From the NCBI GenBank assembly GCA_028293095.1, contig JAQGPK010000153.1:1-12121 (forward strand): 12,121 bases of DNA, read 5' to 3'. The notes beneath the pieces are model-generated. The model was not told the origin of the DNA, ran no database searches, and saw only the letters and a list, made by a program, of their open reading frames with translations. Position numbers and translations under genes: made by a program. Of the stretch, positions 1-8,583 are shown in pieces. The DNA is from Chlamydiia bacterium. Lineage in GTDB: Bacteria; Chlamydiota; Chlamydiia; Chlamydiales; FEN-1388. Positions within the stretch are counted from its first letter, which is position 1, and each line of letters starts with the position of its first letter.

Positions 1-3000
1 TTTCAGACTTTCAAAAAGTATGTGCTTTTTTAAAGCCTGATCTTACACGCTCTTTGCTTTCAAAAGCACTCCATACTCAGCAAAAAGAGCTTGCTCAAGG
101 AATAATAGAGGGGAATAAAGGTCGGGACATTAGTCATAACTTATTATTTCGAGAACTGACCGCATCAAATGTACCTCTTGCCCTAGAGCTTACTGATATA
201 GTTCCAAGGGATGCTTTAATAAATATAGTGCGGTATGCAGTTCGTACTGATAAGATTTTATTAGAAAAAATTATAGAAAGAGTGAGTAAACGAGGGATCG
301 TTTTCGATACTATCTCAGGCTTAAAGACAGCAGAAAATACATTCATTGATCTTCTGCAAAAAAAGCATAGTCTTCCTCAATCAGATAAAGAGGTGTGCAA
401 ATTCCTCACCACACTACTACAAGAAAATCCAAAAGACTTCAATAAAGTATGCTCCTTTTTAGATAGCGATTATTTTTATCCCTTACTCGCATACGCAGTA
501 CATACAAACCAAACAGAATTAACGCAAAAAATGCTGCTACAGCCAGAAGGTATCCCTCGAAACCCAAAGCGCGCCTTTACCGAATGCCTCCAACTTAACG
601 TATCTACCGCGCTCAACCTTATCGACATACTTCCCAAAGGAAAAATTGAAGATATACTTTACTATGTAGTACGTAACGACCTCAACCTTTTAGAAAAAGT
701 TATAGAAAAGACCGTAAAACGTAATTTCACTTTTGATCATATAGAATACTTAGAAGATTATGAAGTTAAAGCAATAGAGCTAGTTCAAGAGAAATACAAA
801 AACCCAGATCTATGGCAAAGTAGCATCTATAGTACATTCATGTCAGATAAAGGCATGTGGTGGAAAGTATGCAGGACTCTCCCTCTAGCAATTAGTCATG
901 AACTTATACAGTATGCAGCGAAAAACTCTTCTCAAAGTGAAGCTGTCAAAGGCTACATTGAAAAAATGAAGGTGGTTGAAGGTGCCCTTCTATCTGAAAA
1001 AGAAAATATGAAACAAATAGCCTCCATACTCAAAGATATGGAAGGCATTACTCAACAAGATTTTGGATTCACAAGTCATCAACTTTACTCCTATCTTATA
1101 GCACATCATCAAAATAACCCTGTTTTTGCAAATAGACTTTTTCTGGGAAGTATCTTGCAACAATTTATAAATATTGAAGAAACGCTTAAAACAACAGGCA
1201 CGCGCTTAAATGAAATTAAAGAGAAAAGACAACAACTTGCTGAAGAACAACGCTTATTGAATCGTGATGAACCAAGATTTCTTGAAATTATCGTTGAAGA
1301 GGATGAGCTACTCAGCGAAGAGCAAAAACTCAGCTGGAGTCATGAAAACTTAAAGCTTCAGCTCCTTCAAAAAGCACACAGTGTAACACTTCCTCTTATC
1401 AAAGACTTTGGAATTAAAAGAGAGAATCTTCAAGGATTTATCTCGTATAAAGAGCTTTTTGGATCATCTAAAGAGCTCTTCGAGGATTTTATATCCAACC
1501 TTTGTTACTCTATTGACACAAGTCATTATGCAAAAGGAGTTCAAAAAATTGCCTTTCCTCAGGGAAGACCTGTTGAGACAAAGATCTATCAGCTCCTTAA
1601 TCTTTTTGATGAACCCAATTTTTATGATCCTTCAAAGCCTGACTATTTGAACCCACGTACTGTCCTTGCTGATGATTTTAATTGGTCAGCCATTAATCAA
1701 AAACTTCAAGAAGTAGAAGCGCGTCCAAATAGTTCCGAAACAGAAAAAAATACCGCAAAAAAAGAAATTTTAAGATCGGAACTTAGATCATCGCTCGAAA
1801 CGTTAGTTGAACGGATTGTGGGAAGAGTAAGCTATACAGCCGTTCCCAAAGATAAAGAAACATTTTATAAAAATATCGAAAATGCCTTCTGCCATGTCAT
1901 TCATAAATTCAACCAAGAAAAAGGCACTCCTGGCTCTCATCGGGCTCGATCGAATTTTATCTTAGAATGCATACGTGCCTCTGCGCACTGTGCTCAACCT
2001 GTTTTTGACCTTGCTGTTGCGAGCTACAGCGAACGGATACTGGGACTGTCTCAAGATTTTGGACCTCAAATCTTACGAGAGCTTGGACTCTATCGTGAAT
2101 TTATTTGTAGCTCAGTGCTCACACCACAAAGTAAGGAAAGCATCAATTATCAGATGCGCCTGCGTTTAGCACTTGGAGAAGAATTTGGGATACCCGGCTA
2201 TCAAGCCTTAAAAGGCTCAGGTGTGATCACATTTAATGCTGGGGGAGACTTCGATGCAGAAAGAGATCGTGCTCGATTTTTAGCGACCTATACGCCGAAA
2301 AATATTTTTAATTGGATTAATGACTATACTCATGCGACTTCCGAAACTAAAGAGAAATGTAAAGAGTGGTATATAGAACAACTCTTCCCTGAATATGATA
2401 CCAATCACCCAGCAATAAAAACAGAGCTCGAACCATTACGACTACATGCTATGGATAAAATAGCTGACATGGAGAAGAAGAATACCCCTTTTGATGATAT
2501 TGCAAATACTTTACTCAATGATGAGAAGATCCCTGAATTTGTAGTAAACATGCCTCGAGAAATTGCTACAGCAGTTGACAGAGCTACTGAAAAGAGCTCT
2601 GATAAAATCAAAATGCAAATTGGCCTTTGGAGAGACCCTCCAAGAAAAACAGGTCTAGAAATTTTAGATATTCTTGCAAAACAATATGGAGTCGATGTAG
2701 AGTCAGCTAAAATGCAATTTCTTGAAAAAGAGGCAGAGAAGCAGGGATCTGATCTTCATGAAAAGTTTATGACATTACGACCACATACATCAGCCGACGA
2801 TCTTGCAGAGGAGCTCGGTATCTTCTTTCCTATCAGGCAACTCGTTCAACAAGTAACTCCTGTTTCTTTAAAAACTCAAGTTGGCAAATGGCTCAATAAC
2901 ACAAGAGAGCCCGAGACGTGGATTGTTGCAGAATTAGCAAAAGCTCCCTACAATATACACATTGATCTCGATAAGGAAAAAAAAGAGGCGCTTCTTCGAG

Positions 3001-3149
3001 CTGTTGATGCCTCCTATGGTGAAACAAAGCGTAAACAATTGTTTTTGAAGGAAACATTTTTTGCAGATGCTGATGGTTTGAAAATTCAACCTGAAGCGAT
3101 TTACAAAATACTGATCAAGCTCAATGTGCTCACACCAACTGTTTCCTAA
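1..3149 (+). CDS. Giant repeat protein, 5' end outside the window (helical/ankyrin-like repeats plus shared C-terminal domain)
   Basis: The frame is open to the left edge (first full codon at base 3). The first ATG/GTG/TTG-type start visible is a TTG at 54, but the codons before it already encode a repeat unit, so 54 is not the true start. Residues are numbered here from that TTG (1031 to the stop). Tandem units of about 143 residues recur, marked by K-V-C at bases 15, 444 and 864. Each of the two full units holds two helical hairpins resembling degenerate ankyrin repeats (for example YAVHTNQTELTQKML and YVVRNDLNLLEKVIEK). A charged, probably coiled-coil stretch follows at about 300-450. From about 406 to the end the protein aligns collinearly with the C-terminus of the convergent 1799-residue protein. 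No signal peptide, membrane segment or catalytic motif is seen. I do not recognise a named family. A host-interacting role is inferred from the repeats only. Confidence 0.85.
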   Translation, partial: SDFQKVCAFLKPDLTRSLLSKALHTQQKELAQGIIEGNKGRDISHNLLFRELTASNVPLALELTDIVPRDALINIVRYAVRTDKILLEKIIERVSKRGIVFDTISGLKTAENTFIDLLQKKHSLPQSDKEVCKFLTTLLQENPKDFNKVCSFLDSDYFYPLLAYAVHTNQTELTQKMLLQPEGIPRNPKRAFTECLQLNVSTALNLIDILPKGKIEDILYYVVRNDLNLLEKVIEKTVKRNFTFDHIEYLEDYEVKAIELVQEKYKNPDLWQSSIYSTFMSDKGMWWKVCRTLPLAISHELIQYAAKNSSQSEAVKGYIEKMKVVEGALLSEKENMKQIASILKDMEGITQQDFGFTSHQLYSYLIAHHQNNPVFANRLFLGSILQQFINIEETLKTTGTRLNEIKEKRQQLAEEQRLLNRDEPRFLEIIVEEDELLSEEQKLSWSHENLKLQLLQKAHSVTLPLIKDFGIKRENLQGFISYKELFGSSKELFEDFISNLCYSIDTSHYAKGVQKIAFPQGRPVETKIYQLLNLFDEPNFYDPSKPDYLNPRTVLADDFNWSAINQKLQEVEARPNSSETEKNTAKKEILRSELRSSLETLVERIVGRVSYTAVPKDKETFYKNIENAFCHVIHKFNQEKGTPGSHRARSNFILECIRASAHCAQPVFDLAVASYSERILGLSQDFGPQILRELGLYREFICSSVLTPQSKESINYQMRLRLALGEEFGIPGYQALKGSGVITFNAGGDFDAERDRARFLATYTPKNIFNWINDYTHATSETKEKCKEWYIEQLFPEYDTNHPAIKTELEPLRLHAMDKIADMEKKNTPFDDIANTLLNDEKIPEFVVNMPREIATAVDRATEKSSDKIKMQIGLWRDPPRKTGLEILDILAKQYGVDVESAKMQFLEKEAEKQGSDLHEKFMTLRPHTSADDLAEELGIFFPIRQLVQQVTPVSLKTQVGKWLNNTREPETWIVAELAKAPYNIHIDLDKEKKEALLRAVDASYGETKRKQLFLKETFFADADGLKIQPEAIYKILIKLNVLTPTVS
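15..443 (+). repeat. Coding tandem repeat, unit A (143 codons)
   Basis: First visible unit of the giant plus-strand gene, opening with K-V-C-A-F-L at base 15. It contains two hairpins (around KALHTQQKELAQGIIE and YAVRTDKILLEKIIER) and ends before the next K-V-C-S-F-L. The spacing to unit B is exactly 429 bases. Residues preceding the K-V-C (S-D-F-Q) also match those before unit B (K-D-F-N), so the repeat boundary is arbitrary and earlier units may lie off the left edge. Confidence 0.75.
444..863 (+). repeat. Coding tandem repeat, unit B (140 codons)
   Basis: Second unit, opening K-V-C-S-F-L. The hairpins YAVHTNQTELTQKML and YVVRNDLNLLEKVIEK align with those of unit A, including the shared ending V-K-R-x-x-x-F-D. 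The similarity is clear at protein level but already diverged, so the duplication is not recent. A third unit starts at 864 (K-V-C-R-T-L, then YAAKNSSQSEAVKGYIEK) and breaks off after one hairpin, at about base 965. Confidence 0.75.
1269..3149 (+). other. Shared C-terminal domain, copy in the plus-strand giant gene
   Basis: Residues about 406-1031. Landmarks align in order with the minus-strand giant protein: FLEII..EDELL; LLNLFDEPNFYDPSKPDYL (N at 522); a V-x-R..FYKNIENAFCHVIHKF segment; IRAS (R at 641); LGEEFGIPGYQAL; YTPKNIFNWI (Y at 746). It then ends in several helical units of about 45 residues. Spacing between landmarks agrees within about 25 residues. The domain is predicted all-helical by eye and has no recognised family. 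Confidence 0.75.
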
Positions 3150-3152
3150 TAA

Positions 3153-4955
3153 TTACAAGACATTGCCAACAACCCCTAAAGAGCGGCAAAGGTCATAGAC
3201 ACGATCTTCTTTAAATCGCATGGGCTCTTCTTTAGAATTCGTGTCCTTTGGTTCTGGATCTTTCATATTTTCTACAACTTCTTTCCTGAGATAGAGGCGT
3301 ACTCGCTCACTTTCAACAGCATCTTCAATAGTCAATGCGTGATCAGAAAGATCCAGCTTCTCTGTTGTATTTAAAAGAACTACAATTTCTTTATCACTTT
3401 TGCTCTGTGATCGCCATGTCTCTATTCTGCCTTTATAGTCCTGAGTATAACGCTCCTCTACTAAAGCCGTGAGTTTTGCATCTAACGCTTTTCCTAATGC
3501 AAGTCGAAACGCTCCTGTACCGACGACGGTAAGGTTATATTTCGCTTGAAAAATTACCCGTATCTCATCACTTGTCTTATTCTCTTCCCGCAGTTGAATA
3601 ACCTCATTTTCAATCGCTTTTATAGAAGTCCTTGCATACTCTTTGCAAGCACCTCGGGCCTCTTCTTCTAGAGTTCTTACAGCAACGTTTATTCCAAACT
3701 GTTCAGCAATAGCTCCGCAAAGATCTAAAGAGGACATGCTCCCTTTTTGCTCACGGACAAAGTTTTGAATAGCTGCAAATTTCTGCAGCTCAAATTCTTT
3801 TGGCATGAATTCTTTACATTTATCGACAAATTGAGGCTTTAACATCGCATCTGTTTCGAGCTGCTGTTTGAGCCATCCTGTAACAATGGCATTTGGGGTA
3901 TAGCGCTCAAAGAATTTTTGGCGCATCTCATCAAGAATCGGTTGCAGCAATTGCTTCCGCTTACTTGCAGGTAATCGGGTAAACTGAGACATCTCTCTAA
4001 ACTGTGGGAGTTTGTCCAAAATTACTTTGGGCAAAAAGAGATCATCAAACTTACTAAAGATGGCAGCGGAAGGAATACCGAGCTCTATGCCAAGCTCTCG
4101 CATCCAAAAAGTATATTCATGTACATCTTGACCATTCATTAAAGACATAAGCAGGGTCTCTCGATAGTCTGCAAGAGTCTGGAAGATCTGCATTTCAAAT
4201 GTTTGTGGAACACCCTTAACAACTTCATTATACAATTTGATAGCATTTGTATAGATACGACCTCCACAGTAAGTAGGAGGTGATGCTCGTAAAAGCTCTT
4301 TCATTGTCTTTACTTTTATACTTTGTGCCTCTCTTGTATTTGGCATACTCTTGAGCTTGGCAATGATATGTTTGAGTGCACGTTCAATCGGCTCGTAAAA
4401 GGCTATGAGCGCCTCACTCCCCTCTCTTGGCGTTCCACGATAGGCTAGTTTTCGCTTCACATACCCAATAAGGCCAACTTCAACCTCTTCGGAGCGCTCA
4501 TCCTTTTTGATGATGGTTTTATTCATCAAAAGCTTTCGAAACTCTTCTGCTGTTTTAGCGCCCGATTCTGCAGCAATTGCTGAAAGATCAAGATAGTTAG
4601 GATCCGATGGATCAGTAAAATTGAGCGTATCAAAAATAGAGAGCAGTTCATCAAGCTCAACATTTTCAGGAGCAGGAGGAATATTAGAGTCTCCAATTTC
4701 CTTTTTCAAATGTTCTGGCAGAACAATAGTCGCTTTCGAAACAAAATCAGTCCAGCCTGGCTTTTGCCCCTCTCTTTGCGACACATCACGTATTGCATTT
4801 TGAAGAAGAGGTATCTTCGTAATTCCAATTTTTGCACAAAAGAGCTCTATAAGAGAGCGATTTTGGGTAAGAAAGAGCGCCTCTACAATTTGTTGACGAA
4901 ATTGCAGGTCTTGGACAAGCTCATCATCTGCCAAAATATCTGCCATAAACTCAAT
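3153..4955 (-). other. Shared C-terminal domain, copy in the minus-strand giant gene
   Basis: Residues about 1200-1799. Landmarks: EFMADIL..DDELV; LLSIFDTLNFTDPSDPNYL (N at 1311); VKRKLAYRG then FYEPIERALKHIIAKL; LLRASPP (R at 1422); LGIELGIPSAAIF; YTPNAIVTGWL (Y at 1551); then three helical units at about 1589, 1643 and 1706. All have counterparts in the plus-strand giant gene, in the same order. Confidence 0.75.
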
Positions 4956-7900
4956 AGGGTTTGAGCGAGGATATTTTTTAATAAGTAGCTGAATATTCTC
5001 CGCAAAAACCTTTGGGGGAACTTTTTTAGACATATCGAGTGCAAGGGAGCGGCTCTCTAGAAAAAAGAAGATTTCCAATGGTTCGAATTTTTTATCATGA
5101 GAGGGCTGTAAAAAGCTATCGGCATCTGAGCTAGATTTCACAAATTCAAATAACTGAGGAGGAGTAAATCTATGAGAGAGTCCAAAGAGAAGAGGATAGC
5201 CTGCAAAGACCTTTTTTAAGGCGGAGGCAATCTCCGATTTCTCAAGGATGGAACCAAAGCAATTAAAACCAGTTTTTCCTTCTTTATCCTTTGCAAGAAT
5301 ATCAAACTCATGAGAGCGCTCAAATAGAGCAATAAGTACTCGTGACAACGCATACCCAGCAGCAAAATGAAAGGCAGTCTGACGAGAACCCTTTTTTAAT
5401 GCATCTAGAGGAGCGCCTCGATTGATAAGATCAAGGGCAATATCTTCAAAGCGATAGTCACAGGCTTTGATGAGCGGCGTCCATCCGCCTTCCAGCTGCG
5501 CTTTGGGATCTGCCTTTAAAAGAAGAGCTTTTAAGATCTGTTTGTTTGGATCACCTTTTTCGGATGCTTTCATAATCAGAGCTGCACACTCTTGCGGCGA
5601 GCCTTCAATACGAATGTTTTGTGCAATACAGGAGGGTGTAGTTTTGCATTCGAAGTAATGTTTCAAAACTTTGCAGTCAAGTTGCGCATGAGAAAAATCT
5701 ATCTGAGTTGAAGGTAAATGTGTAGCAAATCTCCTTATATCTTTCCCTCGAAGATCATATCCTCTAAGATCAAGGGCTGTTATACTACAGTTTTTTAATT
5801 CAGCCCCAAGGACAACCTTATCTATGTTGTCTTTATACTGGTGAAATACCTGTATCAAATAGGACTTGCAAAGGATCTGCTTTTGCTCTTTAAAACACTT
5901 TTTTACTACCCCATTTTGAAATAATTCTAAACGCTCTGGTAGCGTCCTCTCGAATGGATGCTGGTCTTCTTCAGTCTCATTAAGAGCTGCTTCATACTCT
6001 TGTTGCAGTGTGGATAGAATTTCTTGTTTTCTATTTTCAGAAATACCTTCTGTATCTTGTATTATTTTTTTCCAAATTACGAGTTCCGTTAAAAAGGCCT
6101 CTTTAGTTGTTTCCAAAATACTCTCCAACCCGCTCTTTTCATCTATTCCCTCATAAAATAGCTTTTCTATGCTTCTATTTTCATAAAATGGCTTCAATGC
6201 ACCTGCGGTCACTTGCGGGTTATTTTGAACATCAAAAGTTCTAGAATACTGTGGAGAGAAATAAGGCAGCCAATGAGACGCTATAACTGCAAGCGCTTTA
6301 TCATCTAACTCACAATTATCGAGAGACAAAGAAGTATCTTGAAACTGATGTAAAATTCGACCAAAATCTTGATACTTCCCAAGAGGAATGCCATCCAATT
6401 GAAGACTTCCTTGCTTAGCTACCCCTCCCACAACTTGTAGCAGTTTTTCATTCATCGGTTGGTCTGTTGCAACATAACGTGCAATAACAAAACGGGCTAC
6501 TTCTTTCATCCGCGTAAACCCACTCTTATCTCTCTGCAGCTGTTCGGCCTTTTCACAGAAAAACTGCTCTACTTTTGTAAAATCGCCCTCAATCTCACAG
6601 GTACATAAACCTATTAATGTAGTACGAGGAAAGGCCTTAAGTATTTCTAAAAGGTCAGTAACTGATAGATGACATTTACTCAAAAAAATTGAGGAGAAAT
6701 GGGGAAATTGAGCCACTATTTCTTTCATTTTTGTAAAAGTAACATCGATTCCAATCAGGGAAAATGATATATCTTTTGTTGCGAAGGCGCTATATAGAGC
6801 TGCCCAAAGAACTGGAGTTGTACACTCCCGAGCAGTACTTATGTTTCCTTGATTTTCAGACAAAAGAATGGAAAAGTATGCCCTAAGAATAGATAAGTTA
6901 ATAAGGTCGCCAAACTCATCATAGTATTCTTCATCTTCTTTGTGTAGAGAGTCCAAAAGATTGCATACACTAGAAAACACTCTTTCTTGAGTTGTAGAAA
7001 AAGACTCCTCATACGATTTATTTGCACAAGCGCGTTGCAACTCATCCAAGGCGCTTTGAAAAACGCTATCACATCGCGCTTGCAATTTCTCGCCGTCGCC
7101 AGTTTGAGTATCTATATACTCAATGGCCTGTTTCCATAAAGCCCGCTCTTTCTGTAAAGCTTCTGATTTTTTTGTAAAAAGCTCATTTAAAAGATCTTGC
7201 GATGGGTTTGTACCAGCACAGCTAAACTGCTGCAACTTGCCAAACAAAAGGCCTTTCAAACTTATATCGGTAAGCTCTGGATTATGATCAATATAAAGCT
7301 CTTTGAGATGGGGACATTTCTGCAGAATATAGAGTAATAGTTCATCTGAGAGCTCTGTATTTCGTAAGCTCAGTGACCATACCTTTGAAAGATCTGTAAA
7401 AAGAACATCAACCTTTTCCTTTGTTAAGGGCATACCATCAAAAGAAAATCTTTCTTCTTTCTTTAATTTTTGTAAAAGCTTGAAGTTAACATTCTGTAAC
7501 TTTCCTAAAAGGCTGAGGCTTATACTATTTGTAGGATCCCCTTTCAGTACATCAAGCAATTCCATAATCTCTTCACCTGTAATAACCTTTGGGGAAGATA
7601 GAAAAGAATACTTTTCCCGTAGGGATGGACTCATGAGTAGATTAGTAACATGCACATAGGTTGTCTTATCGAGACCTCGAATGACATCCTCTAATAAAAA
7701 TGATTCCTGAAACCACTCTTTATAACTTTCTTCAATAGTTTTATCTAATTTTGAATTAACAAGACGAGAGAAATAATAGGGTAAAAAATTGGATAAGAAT
7801 GACGCAAGAATGCTTGTACCTACATCAACTTTTGGATTTGGGAAAGAGAAGCATTTCTCTTTATCTACTTGAAGAGTTTTAAAAAACTCATAAGCGGGAG

Positions 7901-8552
7901 CCGGTGGAATATGCTGTAGCCATTCTATAGTATCACAGCAATGGGTGAAAACCTCCTCACACTGTGTAAAATCTACCTTTTTAAGAACATGAAATTGCAT
8001 GAGTGTACAAACGCTTTTTCCAGTAAAGAGGTTTTTTCCAGAAAGATTTAGTTCCGATAACGTACTTTTCCATGCAGAAAGTGTGAGAATTTCCTCATCG
8101 TGTAACCCGCAATCTTTGACGTTAAGTACCTTCACCTTTGGACACAGTTTTGTAAGTTCTTCCAAATCTTCTTTAGTTACTGCAATCCCCTGCAAGTCAA
8201 GTGTAGATACATAAGATCCCATTGCCAAAAGATCTTTGTGAAATGAGATATCATGTACATGAATACCTTTTTGGAGTTCTCCTCGAAGAAGATCAGAAAG
8301 CTTATCTTGCCTGATTAATGTCTGAATGGGACTCTCTTCAAGACGTGGAGCTTTTACTACTTCTTTTGCCTCTTTTGAAGCTTCACTTGTCTCTTCGACT
8401 GCACGCTTCGTAGCACGTTTTGTCTTTTCGATGGTAGCTTGTACTTCTATAGAGGGTGGCGCTACAGGATCCTGCATTTCTCTTTTCCCCAGATTTTCCT
8501 CTGGTTGTACCCCCTGTCCTGCTGGAGCACCTAATCTGTTAATACCTGTCAT
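3153..8552 (-). CDS. Giant leucine-rich/ankyrin-like repeat protein (1799 aa) with shared C-terminal domain
   Basis: ATG at 8552, preceded by AGGTAAGGCT (AGG 7 bases before the start) and a near-consensus promoter. Order by residue: 1-85 low-complexity Lys/Glu/Ala/Pro leader; leucine-rich islands at about 115-190, 370-455, 595-660, 718-790 and 925-985, each of the form L-x-L-x-G-x-x-L ... L-x-L-x-x-C-x-L-x-D; helical linkers between them; an ankyrin-like segment at about 985-1110 (GGWTPLIKACDYRFEDIALDLINRGAPLD is its clearest part); a helical stretch; then from about 1200 the C-terminal domain shared with the convergent gene. Islands 2-3 plus their linker are duplicated as islands 4-5. No signal peptide, membrane segment or enzyme motif is visible. 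Leucine-rich and ankyrin repeats are protein-binding folds frequent in effectors of intracellular bacteria, so a secreted host-interacting role (perhaps type III) is plausible but inferred. Confidence 0.85.
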   Translation of the reverse strand: MTGINRLGAPAGQGVQPEENLGKREMQDPVAPPSIEVQATIEKTKRATKRAVEETSEASKEAKEVVKAPRLEESPIQTLIRQDKLSDLLRGELQKGIHVHDISFHKDLLAMGSYVSTLDLQGIAVTKEDLEELTKLCPKVKVLNVKDCGLHDEEILTLSAWKSTLSELNLSGKNLFTGKSVCTLMQFHVLKKVDFTQCEEVFTHCCDTIEWLQHIPPAPAYEFFKTLQVDKEKCFSFPNPKVDVGTSILASFLSNFLPYYFSRLVNSKLDKTIEESYKEWFQESFLLEDVIRGLDKTTYVHVTNLLMSPSLREKYSFLSSPKVITGEEIMELLDVLKGDPTNSISLSLLGKLQNVNFKLLQKLKKEERFSFDGMPLTKEKVDVLFTDLSKVWSLSLRNTELSDELLLYILQKCPHLKELYIDHNPELTDISLKGLLFGKLQQFSCAGTNPSQDLLNELFTKKSEALQKERALWKQAIEYIDTQTGDGEKLQARCDSVFQSALDELQRACANKSYEESFSTTQERVFSSVCNLLDSLHKEDEEYYDEFGDLINLSILRAYFSILLSENQGNISTARECTTPVLWAALYSAFATKDISFSLIGIDVTFTKMKEIVAQFPHFSSIFLSKCHLSVTDLLEILKAFPRTTLIGLCTCEIEGDFTKVEQFFCEKAEQLQRDKSGFTRMKEVARFVIARYVATDQPMNEKLLQVVGGVAKQGSLQLDGIPLGKYQDFGRILHQFQDTSLSLDNCELDDKALAVIASHWLPYFSPQYSRTFDVQNNPQVTAGALKPFYENRSIEKLFYEGIDEKSGLESILETTKEAFLTELVIWKKIIQDTEGISENRKQEILSTLQQEYEAALNETEEDQHPFERTLPERLELFQNGVVKKCFKEQKQILCKSYLIQVFHQYKDNIDKVVLGAELKNCSITALDLRGYDLRGKDIRRFATHLPSTQIDFSHAQLDCKVLKHYFECKTTPSCIAQNIRIEGSPQECAALIMKASEKGDPNKQILKALLLKADPKAQLEGGWTPLIKACDYRFEDIALDLINRGAPLDALKKGSRQTAFHFAAGYALSRVLIALFERSHEFDILAKDKEGKTGFNCFGSILEKSEIASALKKVFAGYPLLFGLSHRFTPPQLFEFVKSSSDADSFLQPSHDKKFEPLEIFFFLESRSLALDMSKKVPPKVFAENIQLLIKKYPRSNPIEFMADILADDELVQDLQFRQQIVEALFLTQNRSLIELFCAKIGITKIPLLQNAIRDVSQREGQKPGWTDFVSKATIVLPEHLKKEIGDSNIPPAPENVELDELLSIFDTLNFTDPSDPNYLDLSAIAAESGAKTAEEFRKLLMNKTIIKKDERSEEVEVGLIGYVKRKLAYRGTPREGSEALIAFYEPIERALKHIIAKLKSMPNTREAQSIKVKTMKELLRASPPTYCGGRIYTNAIKLYNEVVKGVPQTFEMQIFQTLADYRETLLMSLMNGQDVHEYTFWMRELGIELGIPSAAIFSKFDDLFLPKVILDKLPQFREMSQFTRLPASKRKQLLQPILDEMRQKFFERYTPNAIVTGWLKQQLETDAMLKPQFVDKCKEFMPKEFELQKFAAIQNFVREQKGSMSSLDLCGAIAEQFGINVAVRTLEEEARGACKEYARTSIKAIENEVIQLREENKTSDEIRVIFQAKYNLTVVGTGAFRLALGKALDAKLTALVEERYTQDYKGRIETWRSQSKSDKEIVVLLNTTEKLDLSDHALTIEDAVESERVRLYLRKEVVENMKDPEPKDTNSKEEPMRFKEDRVYDLCRSLGVVGNVL
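5223..5600 (-). other. Ankyrin-like repeat segment
   Basis: Residues about 985-1110 of the 1799-residue protein. It has two to three ankyrin-like units: one with G-W-T-P-L-I-K-A-C and L-I-N-R-G-A-P-L-D, the next with R-Q-T-A-F-H-F-A-A-G-Y-A, and a weaker third with K-E-G-K-T-G-F-N-C. The T-P-L and G-A-P-L-D elements are the usual ankyrin signatures. This segment lies between the leucine-rich half and the shared C-terminal domain. Confidence 0.65.
5598..6416 (-). repeat. Internal duplication, copy 2 (leucine-rich island, helical linker, island)
   Basis: Residues about 713-985. LQLDGIPL (I at 722) matches GMPL at 374, offset 348. LSLDNCELDDKAL matches LSLRNTELSDELL. VIWKKIIQD (W at 827) matches LWKQAIEYID (W at 473), offset 354. 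The closing island LDLRGYDLRG matches the third island. Identity is modest, so this is an old duplication. Confidence 0.6.
6588..7460 (-). repeat. Internal duplication, copy 1 (leucine-rich island, helical linker, island)
   Basis: Residues about 365-655 of the 1799-residue protein. It starts at FSFDGMPL (M at 374), runs through LSLRNTELSDELL, a linker with a conserved ALWKQAIEYID (W at 473), and ends with the island FSLIGIDVTF ... IFLSKCHLS. These landmarks reappear in the same order about 350 residues later. Confidence 0.6.
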
Positions 8553-8583
8553 AGCCTTACCTAATTATAAATTAATTTGTTTA

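Noticed and set aside
54..56. TTG as the start of the plus-strand giant gene
   Set aside because: The in-frame codons from base 3 onward are open and encode the same repeat seen at 432-450, so the gene continues upstream.
3140..3165. Bidirectional terminator between the convergent genes
   Set aside because: The 3-base gap and neighbouring bases contain no stem with a T run.
6839..7072. 77-codon minus-strand frame inside the giant gene
   Set aside because: It overlaps the giant gene in another frame on the same strand; the hydrophobic run is a shift artefact.
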